A DNA stretch of 9,577 nt from Vulcanimicrobiota bacterium (GTDB lineage: Bacteria > Vulcanimicrobiota > Vulcanimicrobiia > Vulcanimicrobiales > Vulcanimicrobiaceae): NCBI GenBank assembly GCA_003133185.1, contig PKWF01000141.1:128-9704 (forward strand), in the 5' to 3' direction. Within the stretch, counting starts at the first letter, position 1. Every line of letters starts with the position of its first letter. Below are positions 1 to 7,186 of the stretch, piece by piece. The notes under the pieces were generated by a model that saw only the letters and a program-made list of their open reading frames with translations, ran no database searches and had not been told where the DNA came from. A program made the translations under genes and the position numbers.

Positions 1-301
1 CTTCACCGCCGCCGGTGGAGTGGCCAACGTGAATCGCATCGCGCAAGTCGAGTGCTTCGACTACTGCGGCAAGATCGTCCGCGTACGTGTCCATGTCCTG
101 GCCCGTCCAAGGCTGGCTCGACCGACCGTGTCCACGACGATCGTGAGCAACGCAGCGATACCCGCGTGACGCCAAAAAGAACATCTGATCTTCCCAGGCG
201 TCGGCATCAAGCGGCCAACCGTGGCTAAACACCACCGGCTGTCCGGAGCCCCAATCTTTGTAATAGATCTCGGTATTGTCGCTAGTCTTAATGATAGGCA
301 T
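1..301 (-). CDS. Alpha/beta hydrolase, non-heme haloperoxidase/arylesterase-like (C-terminus beyond window)
   Basis: The reverse strand reads a continuous 100 residues starting [18 protein letters not shown] and running off the window at its left edge. The oxyanion segment SHGWP lies at residues 26-30, the family-typical DRRGHGRS at 54-61, and the nucleophile elbow GHSTGGGE at 93-100, with Ser95 as the expected nucleophile. The GHSTGGGE elbow is characteristic of cofactor-free haloperoxidases and related arylesterases. Most members act physiologically as esterases or lactonases, so the substrate cannot be named. The catalytic Asp and His would lie in the missing part. No signal peptide is visible, so it is probably cytoplasmic. 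The start is well supported: GGGAGGAG (plus positions 310-317) lies 8 nt before the ATG. The gene diverges from the cupin gene, and an extended -10 and a palindromic operator lie just upstream, suggesting negative control at the start site. Confidence 0.9.
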   Translation of the reverse strand, partial: MPIIKTSDNTEIYYKDWGSGQPVVFSHGWPLDADAWEDQMFFLASRGYRCVAHDRRGHGRSSQPWTGQDMDTYADDLAAVVEALDLRDAIHVGHSTGGGE

Positions 302-322
302 TGCCCAATCTCCTCCCAAAAG

Positions 323-336
323 TGAAAGCGCTTTCA
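323..336. promoter_or_regulatory. Perfect 14-bp palindrome, LacI/GalR-family-type operator
   Basis: The sequence TGAAAGCGCTTTCA is a perfect inverted repeat with a central CG. It fits the TGNAANCGNTTNCA pattern typical of LacI/GalR-family operators and also the catabolite-responsive element type. It lies immediately downstream of the minus-strand extended -10 at 337-345 and covers the expected transcription start, which is a classical repressor position. No LacI-family gene is visible in the window, so the regulator would be encoded elsewhere. The palindrome is seen directly; the regulator family is inferred from consensus. Confidence 0.65.
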
Positions 337-345
337 AATATAGCA
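337..345 (-). promoter_or_regulatory. Extended -10 promoter for the minus-strand hydrolase
   Basis: On the minus strand the sequence is TGCTATATT: a TG, one base, then the hexamer TATATT, which differs from TATAAT at one position. This is an extended -10 element. No good -35 hexamer sits 16-18 nt upstream (TTTCGC is the nearest), as is common for extended -10 promoters. A start about 7 nt downstream would fall within the palindrome at 323-336 and leave a short leader containing the Shine-Dalgarno at 310-317. Confidence 0.6.
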
Positions 346-477
346 ATAAACTACGAGGCGCGAAAGCCGACAATCTTTTCCCGTTAGCAGCCCGGGTAAT
401 AGGCCCCCGAATCGAAACATTAGCTCTACTCTCCGCTTACCCCGGAAAACTACCATGGTGAGCGTCGAGCCACATAC

Positions 478-840
478 ATGATCAAAACTTTTTGGCTGTA
501 CACGGGTCCTGACGGCAACTCCCACGTGCGGCGCGGAAGCATCGCCGACAACGCGTTGGTTGAAACCGACTCCACGTTCTTCAAGGAAACGCCGGCATAC
601 TCGTCCTCGGACTGGCATAACGATCCACTCACTCAATATGTTATCACGATTGCGGGAGTACTCGAGTTCGCGACGCAACGGGGCGAAAGCTTTACGATCC
701 ACCCGGGCGATATCTTGCTAATGATGGATCACTACGGTTCGGGTCACAAATGGCGGCTCACTAATGACGAGCCTTGGAAGAGAGTTTGCGTGGTCCTAAG
801 GGCCGGCGCGGACACTCAGTTCGTTCCCGACCTCAGCTAA
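478..840 (+). CDS. Small single-domain cupin protein
   Basis: This 120-residue protein is about the length of a single cupin barrel. The first conserved part is WHNDP at residues 46-50, followed by QYVITIAGVLEF (53-64), with the glycine turn of a cupin strand pair. The second is HPGDILLMMD (75-84) followed by GSGHKW (87-92), where His90 is a likely metal or substrate ligand. The pattern WHxxPxxQYVIT...PGD...GH is shared with a bacterial group of small uncharacterised cupins. The usual HxH(x)3-4E metal motif is reduced to one His, so metal binding and catalysis are uncertain. The ATG at 478 has no strong Shine-Dalgarno; it was chosen because it begins the conserved-length product. The gene diverges from the haloperoxidase-like hydrolase and ends 8 nt inside the opposite-strand regulator. 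It may bind a small molecule or act as an isomerase or dioxygenase-like enzyme, but function is unassigned. Confidence 0.8.
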   Translation: MIKTFWLYTGPDGNSHVRRGSIADNALVETDSTFFKETPAYSSSDWHNDPLTQYVITIAGVLEFATQRGESFTIHPGDILLMMDHYGSGHKWRLTNDEPWKRVCVVLRAGADTQFVPDLS

Positions 841-3262
841 CGGCGCGCGCCTCTTCGACTGCGCGATCCTCGCTCCACTCTGCACCCTCTCTTAACAGCG
901 CGCAGCGTTCGATTTCGGAAAGCGCGGAGGCGATCATCTCGGATAGCTTTACGCGGAAATGGAGGTCGACCTGCATGGCGAGCTTGTTGACCGATCCCGT
1001 TCGCGCAAGAACGAAACCGAGCAGAAGGGCGGCGCGACGCGGGTTGCCTCGCAGGACACTTGCGGTCGCCAGATGCTGGATGATGCAGGCAATGAGGAAG
1101 GCATCGCCCATCCCTAGGCTTAGCTCTAACGCTTCTTGCGCTTTGGCGATACCGCCATCGACGTCCCCACGCGACAAGAGATAACCGGCAAGGTTCGCCA
1201 AGAATCCGGCGGACTGCGTTGTTATCATGGCGGGATGGGCCGTTAGGTTACCGAGCGCCTTCCGGACGTGCTCTATCGCAAGGTCGACATCGCCCCCGAG
1301 AAACAGGACTTCGCTCAGCGTGGAAAGCGCGTCGCTGAGAATCTGGTTTGGCGCCAGCGCGCAGATCGCCACACTTTCTTCCAGCACTTCGCGCGCCTTC
1401 TCAAGATCGCTTAACATGAGAATTCGCGCGTACAGATGTGAAACCCAGGCACGGTCCCTCGCGCTAGCGTTTCGTGAAACGACGACCGCCTCGCTCGAGG
1501 CCATTTGCGCTCGTTGGAAATCGCCGGCTGAGCCGAGCGCAAATCCGAGCCAGCCCAGTGCATCCATTAGGGACTTCGCGTTGCTGGCGCCTCGGTAGAA
1601 TGAAACGGCATGTTCGAGATTCGCTATCTGATTTGTTATCTCGGGGCTCAACTGCGTAAAGAGACAGATTTTGATTGTCAGACGCGCGAAGAGCTCGGGA
1701 GACGTCGCTCGATCCAATGTTCCAAGCGCGGCCTCGAACCAATGTCGTGACCGCATATAGGAATCGTGGAAAAAGAACCAGTCTAGCGCTATCGCCAGCT
1801 CGGCACCTATGTCGGGCGCGCCCCGCTCCACCAATGCCCATGACAGCGCCGACTCGAGATTTCGCGCGTCGAGCTTCAGCCGGCGGAAGTACTCGAGGCT
1901 CTCCGGGCCTTCGCTCATCGCTTTGGCTTCTCTTGCGACTGCCAAATAGTGCTCCGCATGCCTTCGCGAGAGCTCGTTTTGCTCGGCCGTATCGCGCACT
2001 AAGTGCTGAGCGTATTCTCTAATGACATCCAACAGTTCATATCGACCTTGGGCCCTGTCTACAACCCGAATAAGCGATTTGTCAACAAGCGCCGAAAATA
2101 GGCCCAGCACGTCCGGCTCGTGGATAGAATCGCTGCAGACAGCACTAATTGCTGCAAGCGAAAAGCTTCCGGCGAAGACCGAACAGCGCCGGAACAGGGC
2201 GCGTTCTTCTTCAGACAACCGCTCGTTGCTCCAGTCGATCATCCCGCGCAGCGACTGGTGATGGGGTAACGCGTCGCGTTCGCCGGTCGCCAGTAATCGG
2301 AAACGATGCTTCAGCTGCTTTGCCAGGTCGCCCATGCTAAGGACTTGCAGCATCGGGACGGCGAGTTCGATGGCAAGCGGCAGGCCATCGAGCTTGCGGA
2401 CAATTTCTGCTACGGCGGCAATACCGCTCTCGTCGATTTCGAGCCGATCTGCGCAGAGATGCGAAGCGCGATCCAGGAACAGTTGAACGGCCGAATACGC
2501 TTTGGCTTCGGCCGAAGTTCGCGGGACTACGAGCGGGTACGGGAGCGCCGACAAGTTGAAGGTAAGCTCGCCGGCAACCCGCAGGCGTTCGCGACTCGTC
2601 GCGAGCAAGCGGATTCGGGGGCATGCCGTGACAATAGAGGCGGCAACTTGCGCGACGCTCTCGAGAAGGTGTTCGCAGTTGTCCAACACGATAAGCGCGC
2701 TTCGGTTTTTAAGCGTTCGCTGCAAGAGTTCGATGAGCGAACGGTCGGCCCGTTCGCGTGCTCCGACGGCGTTGACGATCGCCAGGGCAACGAGTTGCAG
2801 ATCGGTAATGCCGGCGAGCGGTACGACGTAAGCGCCGTCCTCAAAGCCGTCGACGACTCGTCGTGCCGTCTCGAGGGCGAAACGGCTCTTTCCGACGCCA
2901 CCAGGCCCCGTGATCGTGATCAGGCGTTGTTCGTTTCCAAGTACGAGGCCACAAAGAGTTACGATTTCGTTCGCGCGACCGACGAAGCTGGTGATCGGCT
3001 CGGGAAGCTCGTCGTGAATATCGCGACCGAGCCGTGCGCGGCCGGAGTTCGCAGCGTTCTCGAGCTCGGCGCTTTCCGCTTGCGAAAGGTCCAAGGCCTG
3101 CACGAGAAGAGCGATGGTTTCGCGACGCGGAGCATGACGAAGGCCACGCTCCAGTAAGCCGATAGCGGTGGTACTAAGAAGCGCACGCTCGGCCAAATAC
3201 TCCTGAGAGAACCCGGCCGCCCGGCGATGGCGCCTCAATAGCTCTCCGAACTCGCTCGTCAT
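833..3262 (-). CDS. XRE-type HTH regulator with STAND/AfsR-like NTPase and TPR-like C-terminus
   Basis: This is a large regulatory ATPase of 809 residues. Residues 5-60 form an XRE (lambda-repressor-like) HTH around FSQEYLAERALLSTTAIGLLERG. An NTPase of the COG3903/AfsR-like STAND type follows: the lead-in PEPITSFVGR (87-96), Walker A GPGGVGKS (119-126), Walker B IVLDNCE (191-197), ATSRERL (221-227), GLPLAIEL (293-300) and LRGMIDWS (338-345). The rest, about 430-800, is alpha-helical and Ala/Leu-rich with repeats resembling TPRs, probably a ligand or partner sensor. By family analogy it would switch on ATP binding and control nearby genes, here possibly the divergent operon at 3410 and/or the cupin and hydrolase genes. 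The frame stays open to 3346, but ATG 3262 was chosen because the HTH begins within a few residues and a GCGAGGG purine run precedes it. In most related proteins the HTH is LuxR-type and C-terminal, or the N-terminus is a SARP domain. Confidence 0.9.
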   Translation of the reverse strand: MTSEFGELLRRHRRAAGFSQEYLAERALLSTTAIGLLERGLRHAPRRETIALLVQALDLSQAESAELENAANSGRARLGRDIHDELPEPITSFVGRANEIVTLCGLVLGNEQRLITITGPGGVGKSRFALETARRVVDGFEDGAYVVPLAGITDLQLVALAIVNAVGARERADRSLIELLQRTLKNRSALIVLDNCEHLLESVAQVAASIVTACPRIRLLATSRERLRVAGELTFNLSALPYPLVVPRTSAEAKAYSAVQLFLDRASHLCADRLEIDESGIAAVAEIVRKLDGLPLAIELAVPMLQVLSMGDLAKQLKHRFRLLATGERDALPHHQSLRGMIDWSNERLSEEERALFRRCSVFAGSFSLAAISAVCSDSIHEPDVLGLFSALVDKSLIRVVDRAQGRYELLDVIREYAQHLVRDTAEQNELSRRHAEHYLAVAREAKAMSEGPESLEYFRRLKLDARNLESALSWALVERGAPDIGAELAIALDWFFFHDSYMRSRHWFEAALGTLDRATSPELFARLTIKICLFTQLSPEITNQIANLEHAVSFYRGASNAKSLMDALGWLGFALGSAGDFQRAQMASSEAVVVSRNASARDRAWVSHLYARILMLSDLEKAREVLEESVAICALAPNQILSDALSTLSEVLFLGGDVDLAIEHVRKALGNLTAHPAMITTQSAGFLANLAGYLLSRGDVDGGIAKAQEALELSLGMGDAFLIACIIQHLATASVLRGNPRRAALLLGFVLARTGSVNKLAMQVDLHFRVKLSEMIASALSEIERCALLREGAEWSEDRAVEEARAVS

Positions 3263-3343
3263 ATTGCCATGGCCCTCGCCCCTGTGACGGACAGACGGCT
3301 TTCGCGACCACCCTAACGGCTCCCGCCGGTTGCTCTCTTGCTC

Positions 3344-3361
3344 CAAAAGTGCGTGCTTTTG
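3344..3361. promoter_or_regulatory. Inverted repeat in the divergent regulator/AraC intergenic region (candidate operator)
   Basis: CAAAAG and CTTTTG form 6-bp perfect arms separated by six bases (TGCGTG). The repeat lies in the 147-bp gap between the divergent starts at 3262 and 3410, where an operator for either the XRE-STAND regulator or the AraC protein would be expected. A hexamer TTGCTC (3338-3343) overlaps its left edge, and a weak TACGAT (3363-3368) follows. A core promoter there would have a poor 19-bp spacer. The repeat itself is seen; its role is inferred. Confidence 0.35.
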
Positions 3362-3409
3362 TTACGATTGAGCGTGGAGGGGCAGCCGTGGCCGCGCTAC
3401 GCTGTGCCC

Positions 3410-3757
3410 ATGCCTTCCAACTCAGTGACCGACCGCGTTCTGGAATACGTCGAACGACATTATACGGCTCCGATAAGCCTCCGCGATGTCGCTTCCGCTA
3501 TCGGATACTCTCCGAGTCACTTGACAACCGCGTTTCGTCTGGCCACCGGCAGCCCGGTGACCGCATGGATCATCAAACGCCGCATTGACGCCGCACGCGA
3601 ACTACTTGGCGAAGGCACCGTGACGGTCGCTGGAGCTTCCGAGGCCGTTGGATTCACCGACCTCTGCTACTTTACGCGCCAATTCGTTCGATACGTCGGC
3701 GTGACGCCTGGACGCTTTAGAAAGGAAACTTCTCGTGAAAAAATCATTGTCCCGTAA
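3410..3757 (+). CDS. AraC-family regulator, DNA-binding domain only
   Basis: This 115-residue protein is almost entirely the C-terminal two-HTH module of the AraC/XylS family. The first HTH is at about 24-47 (SLRDVASAIGYSPSHLTTAF). The linker helix includes WIIKRRIDAARELL (53-66). The second HTH covers 72-103, ending in the signature GFTDLCYFTRQF...GVTPGRFR. Typical members carry a further 150-200 residue sensor domain, which is absent, so effector sensing must occur another way. The start is uncertain: ATG 3410 has no Shine-Dalgarno, GTG 3404 is in frame, and the frame is open back to 3338. All candidates give the same DNA-binding domain. Its 3' end overlaps the next gene by 23 nt, which implies cotranscription and probable translational coupling. 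It is the first gene of the six-gene run and the likely local activator. Confidence 0.85.
   Translation: MPSNSVTDRVLEYVERHYTAPISLRDVASAIGYSPSHLTTAFRLATGSPVTAWIIKRRIDAARELLGEGTVTVAGASEAVGFTDLCYFTRQFVRYVGVTPGRFRKETSREKIIVP
3721..3728 (+). promoter_or_regulatory. Ribosome binding site setting the GTG start of the exported hydrolase
   Basis: AAAGGAAA lies 6 nt before GTG 3735, inside the end of the AraC gene. It supports the GTG as the real start, since the following residues form an immediate signal peptide (MKKSLSRN...). Confidence 0.6.
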
Positions 3758-4508
3758 CTTAGGCATTGCCGCAATCTTTTTGCTAGGCATTACCGCGCCA
3801 GCGGTCGCGGCGCCAGTGAAGAACATCGTGCTCGTGCACGGCGCTTGGGTGGATGCTTCAGGGTGGAAGCCCGTCTACCAAATACTCGTCAAGGACGGCT
3901 ACCACGTGACCATGGTGCAGGAACCGCTCACTTCGCTTCAAGACGACGTCGCCGCGACGAAGCGAATCCTCGACCAACAGAGTGGCCCCACGATTCTCGT
4001 CGGTCACAGCTACGGCGGATCCGTCATCACCGAGGCCGGCGTCGATCCGAAGGTCGTCGGCCTGGTATACGTTGCCGCAACGGCCGCCGATGTCGGAGAG
4101 GACGAAGGCGAGCTTGCAAACCGCATGCCTAGCTTTACGGCGATGCAAAAGGGAGCGATCGTGGCGACGCCGGACGGCTTCACCTACCTGAACCGCGCAG
4201 ACTTTCCCGCGGACTTCGCCCCCGATCTGCCGCATGAGCAAGCCGTATTCGAGGCACAGTCTCAGATCTTGACGGCAGGTAAGGTCTTCAACACGCCCCT
4301 GACCGCAGCCGCCTGGAGAACGAAGCCGAGTTGGGCGATTGTCGCCGGCGCGGACAAGATCATTAATCCCAATCTCGAGAGATGGTACTACGCGCGTGCC
4401 CACAGCCACACGATCGTCGCGCCCGGCGCGAGCCATTCCGTCTACGAATCGCGCCCGCAGACCGTGGCGGCCGTGATCGAAGAGGCCGCGCAGCACGCGC
4501 AGCCCTGA
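3735..4508 (+). CDS. Exported alpha/beta hydrolase (salicylate-esterase/methylesterase-like)
   Basis: This is a 257-residue hydrolase with an N-terminal signal peptide: basic MKKSLSRN, a hydrophobic core at 9-20, and a probable cleavage site after AVAA (residue 26). The mature protein starts straight into the fold with NIVLVHGAW (30-38), whose HGAW supplies the oxyanion region. The nucleophile elbow is GHSYGG (90-95), with Ser92. The expected acid is Asp207 in AGADKIINP and the base His234 in GASHSVY, giving a complete triad. The HGAW start, GHSYGG elbow and GASHS ending match the large family that includes plant methyl-ester hydrolases and bacterial EstC-like esterases. It should act outside the cytoplasm on a small ester. 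Translation begins at GTG inside the upstream AraC gene with its own Shine-Dalgarno. It is followed 49 nt later by the CMD-family gene. The exact substrate is unknown. Confidence 0.9.
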   Translation: MKKSLSRNLGIAAIFLLGITAPAVAAPVKNIVLVHGAWVDASGWKPVYQILVKDGYHVTMVQEPLTSLQDDVAATKRILDQQSGPTILVGHSYGGSVITEAGVDPKVVGLVYVAATAADVGEDEGELANRMPSFTAMQKGAIVATPDGFTYLNRADFPADFAPDLPHEQAVFEAQSQILTAGKVFNTPLTAAAWRTKPSWAIVAGADKIINPNLERWYYARAHSHTIVAPGASHSVYESRPQTVAAVIEEAAQHAQP

Positions 4509-4557
4509 CTCTCGCACGCGAACCTCGACTCGCTCATCTCTGTAAAGAAGGAATGAA

Positions 4558-5148
4558 ATGATTCAACAAACTCGCGCTGGAGCATTCCCGACAAGCTATA
4601 CCTCAAAGGTTTCAGTTCCGCTGCCCTCCGACGAGGAAGTTAGAAGGATCATCGGTGACACGTACGACTCGAACACCACGCTCAATGTCATCAAGATGTT
4701 CGCCGGAGCCGATGACCTGTACGCGGCCACCATCGGTTTAGTGAACGCCGTCTTTCGCGCCAAGGGCATCGATCCAAAGGCCAGAGAGATGATCATCTTA
4801 CGGTCAGCAAAGATTCTGAGCGTCCCGTACGAGGCGCAAGCTAACACGAAGATGGCTGCCAACGCCGGCCTCTCGAGCGCAGAAATTGAAGCCGCCGCCC
4901 AAGAGGGTCCCGTAAGCGGGATCAATCCGGAGTATGTGCTTCTGTGTAAGGCAACCGACGAGCTCTCGACCACGGCCACTTTGACCGATGAGACCCTGAG
5001 CGAGATGCTGGAGAGATACGATGAGGTGATCTGCCGGAAGTTCGTGCTCATAATCGCTTGGTTCAATCTTCTTAGCCGGTTCCTGAACGGGTGTAGGGTG
5101 CCGTTGGAAACGATCGACAAAATCGGAAACCGGACGTCCCCCATCTGA
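4558..5148 (+). CDS. Carboxymuconolactone decarboxylase (CMD/AhpD)-family protein lacking CXXC
   Basis: This is a 196-residue all-helical protein. The recognisable CMD core is at about 76-106 (REMIILRSAKILSVPYEAQ, then NTKMAANAGLS), preceded by LNVIKMFAGADDLY (42-55), a pattern seen in CMD-like proteins. Glu77 corresponds to the conserved catalytic or relay glutamate. At AhpD spacing (E, +12 Cys, +15 Cys, +19 His) the residues are Val89, Glu92 and Asn96. The redox cysteine pair and the relay histidine are therefore absent, and peroxidase activity is unlikely. It could be a lactone decarboxylase or isomerase-like enzyme, or a non-catalytic scaffold, probably oligomeric as in the family. The start has a good AAGGAA just upstream. 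It sits between two esterase genes, which suits a role on an organic acid or lactone intermediate. No signal peptide is visible. Confidence 0.8.
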   Translation: MIQQTRAGAFPTSYTSKVSVPLPSDEEVRRIIGDTYDSNTTLNVIKMFAGADDLYAATIGLVNAVFRAKGIDPKAREMIILRSAKILSVPYEAQANTKMAANAGLSSAEIEAAAQEGPVSGINPEYVLLCKATDELSTTATLTDETLSEMLERYDEVICRKFVLIIAWFNLLSRFLNGCRVPLETIDKIGNRTSPI

Positions 5149-5200
5149 AGTGTTCCAAAAACCGCTTTAACCGCCGCATTCGAAAAGAGTGGAGTAAAAC

Positions 5201-6190
5201 ATGGCCATATACACACGCCAGACCATTCCGGAGCAAGTTCGCTCGGGAATCATGGATCCCGAGATCAAGGCCTGGTTGAAGACCGGACCGGTGCTCGGAG
5301 CACACGAGCCGATTCACGTCCAGCGCGCGGCGCACGATGCGTTCATCGATGCTGACAAGCCGCCTATCGGCAGGGTGGAGTTTCTCGGCCTCGACGGCCC
5401 ACACGGCACGATCCCCGTCCGCTGTTATCATCCTTCAAAACCCGGCGCGGCCGAAGGCGGTGCGCTCGTCTATCTGCACGGCGGAGGTTATATCGTAGGA
5501 TCGCTCGATCAATTCGATACGGCGATGCGCCTCTTTGCCGAGAACAGCGGTGCACAAGTCTATGCCGTCGACTATAAGCTCGCTCCGGAATATCAATTCC
5601 CGGTGCAGATCGCAGAAGCCGAGTTCGTCGTTCGCTGGCTCATCGATCATGCGGAAGCACGCGGTGTTGACGCAGATCGCGTTGCCGTCGGCGGCGACTC
5701 GGCCGGCGGCAACATGACGTGCGTCGTCGCTCTAAAGCTGCGCGATGAACGCGGTCCGAAACTTGCCTTGCAGATGCCGATCTATCCTGAGGCGGGCTTG
5801 CCCTTTGCAACGAAGGCCGGCGTTGAGAATCGCAGCGGAGCGTACGTCGACACCGCGGGCGTGCTGCTCTTCGCCTGGTCGTATATTCCCCAAGGGGCGG
5901 ACTACTCACAGCCGTACATCACGCCACTCAATGCGCCCAGCCATGCCGATCTTCCAAAGGCGCTTCTCGTCACATGCGGCTTCGATATGTTGCGGGATGT
6001 AGCGCACGCCTATGCGCGTAAGCTTGCCGCCGCCGGTAACGACTTAACGTACGTTCACTATGACGATCTGCCGCACGCTTTCATTCAAATGACTCGCCAC
6101 TCGAATCGCTGCTTTGAATCTACGCTCGAGCTCGCCCAATTGCTGGGCGCATCGCTCGAGCGCAAAGCGGTAGCGCAAGTGCTGGCCTAG
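5201..6190 (+). CDS. Hormone-sensitive-lipase (family IV) alpha/beta hydrolase
   Basis: This 329-residue esterase has all HSL-family marks: the oxyanion motif HGGGY at 93-97, followed by IVGSLDQFDT, and the nucleophile motif GDSAGG at 165-170 with Ser167. VDYKLAPEYQFP (123-134) is the conserved stretch between them. The acid is expected at Asp262 in GFDMLRD, the base at His292 in LPHAF. Length and order match the family, and the N-terminal 60-70 residues form the usual cap. No signal peptide is seen, so it is cytoplasmic, in contrast to the exported hydrolase upstream. GGAG precedes ATG 5201 (GGAGTAAAACATG). Family IV enzymes hydrolyse short- to medium-chain acyl or aryl esters. In this cluster it may hydrolyse an imported ester or lactone. 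Confidence 0.92.
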   Translation: MAIYTRQTIPEQVRSGIMDPEIKAWLKTGPVLGAHEPIHVQRAAHDAFIDADKPPIGRVEFLGLDGPHGTIPVRCYHPSKPGAAEGGALVYLHGGGYIVGSLDQFDTAMRLFAENSGAQVYAVDYKLAPEYQFPVQIAEAEFVVRWLIDHAEARGVDADRVAVGGDSAGGNMTCVVALKLRDERGPKLALQMPIYPEAGLPFATKAGVENRSGAYVDTAGVLLFAWSYIPQGADYSQPYITPLNAPSHADLPKALLVTCGFDMLRDVAHAYARKLAAAGNDLTYVHYDDLPHAFIQMTRHSNRCFESTLELAQLLGASLERKAVAQVLA

Positions 6191-6229
6191 CGGGTCGGAT
6201 GAGACGCTTGGTAACCAAGGGCGCCGCTA

Positions 6230-7150
6230 ATGTTAAACACCGTTTTAACTGCACTACTCCCGGTGGTCATCACCTTTCTTCTTGGCTTCGTGGCATCATG
6301 GCGACGCGATTTTGGGTCGAAAGATGCCACGACGCTGAATCGGATGGTTCTGCTTTACGCCGTGCCGTTGGTGCTCTTTGCCGGAACCGTTACGACATCG
6401 CGCGCGGCGCTGATTGCGGATATCCCACTGGTCATCGCGTTATGCGTCGGCATCGTCGGCTTGTACGGCGCAGTGTTTGCGTTGTGCCGTATCGCTTTCC
6501 GGCTACAAGTGGGCATCAGCGCGCTGGCTGCGCTGACGGCTTCAGCGCCGGCGGTTCCCTTTATAGGTCCCGCCGTTCTCGGCGACCTATTCGGTGGCGT
6601 CAGCGCCATCCCGATCGCGATCGCCAGCCTCATCATCAACCTCACGGTAGTACCAATCACCATTCTCTTGCTCGCATTGGGTACAGCACAGGGAGATTCA
6701 GTTACGTCCAAGCTCGCCGAGACGCTGAAGGAACCGATCGTTTGGGCACCAGTTCTCGCTTTTGTGATCGTGCTGAGCGGCTTCCGCTTTCCTGCGCTCA
6801 TCGTCCACTCGCTCTTCTTGCTGGGAAATGCATCAGGCGGCGTCGCGCTGTTCGCCGCCGGAATCGTTCTTGCGTCAGGCAAAATCACAATCAACCGGCT
6901 CGTCCTGTTACTCGTATTCCTAAAAAATATTAAGCAGCCCGCAGTGGTCCTGGGCGGTATGCGATGGCTCGGCTATGGCAATCCCACTGTCAGCGAGGCA
7001 GTTCTGACCACGGCCATTCCAACCATGCCCATTGTGATCATGCTCGCTCTGCAGTACCGCGTCGTGCAGAAAGAGGCCGCTTCCGCTGTATTCCTCAGCG
7101 TGATCGGCTCGGTCATCACGATGGGCGCCTTCATCGCCCTAACACGATAG
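6230..7150 (+). CDS. AEC-family membrane transporter
   Basis: This 306-residue, very hydrophobic protein should have about ten transmembrane helices, in keeping with the auxin efflux carrier (AEC) family. Helices are visible at about 5-23, 38-56, 62-90, 95-116, 126-150, 170-186, 190-212, 223-242, 255-275 and 285-304. Family-like points include NRMVLLYAVPLVLF (37-50), the conserved N..PLVLF turn, and the second-half NASGGVALFAAGI (200-212) and KNIKQPAVV (232-240). Bacterial members, such as MdcF of malonate clusters, move small organic anions, commonly dicarboxylates or malonate; direction cannot be read from sequence. A CAAGGG Shine-Dalgarno lies 8 nt before ATG 6230, and the gene starts 39 nt after the HSL-type esterase. 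It probably imports or exports the acid handled by the flanking enzymes. Confidence 0.88.
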   Translation: MLNTVLTALLPVVITFLLGFVASWRRDFGSKDATTLNRMVLLYAVPLVLFAGTVTTSRAALIADIPLVIALCVGIVGLYGAVFALCRIAFRLQVGISALAALTASAPAVPFIGPAVLGDLFGGVSAIPIAIASLIINLTVVPITILLLALGTAQGDSVTSKLAETLKEPIVWAPVLAFVIVLSGFRFPALIVHSLFLLGNASGGVALFAAGIVLASGKITINRLVLLLVFLKNIKQPAVVLGGMRWLGYGNPTVSEAVLTTAIPTMPIVIMLALQYRVVQKEAASAVFLSVIGSVITMGAFIALTR

Positions 7151-7186
7151 ACAAGTACACTCACGAACCAAGAGAGGATTCAAATC

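Noticed and set aside
2306..3157. 283-codon plus-strand open frame antisense to the STAND regulator
   Set aside because: It mirrors the Walker and HTH coding region, shows no recognisable domain, and long antisense frames are expected in GC-rich genes.
3376..3390. GGAGGGG followed by GTG 3388 as a start
   Set aside because: It is a strong-looking ribosome site, but that frame stops at 3588 without any domain and is not the AraC frame. It is too far from ATG 3410 to serve it.
3858..4517. 219-codon minus-strand open frame opposite the exported hydrolase
   Set aside because: The plus strand carries a full catalytic triad and signal peptide; the reverse product has low-complexity Arg/Val/Gly composition.
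4596..5216. 206-codon minus-strand open frame opposite the CMD-family gene
   Set aside because: The plus strand has family motifs and a good Shine-Dalgarno; the reverse product has no recognisable motif.
6199..6933. 244-codon plus-strand open frame overlapping the AEC transporter
   Set aside because: The product is Arg/His-rich with no domain, while the other frame gives a coherent ten-helix membrane protein.
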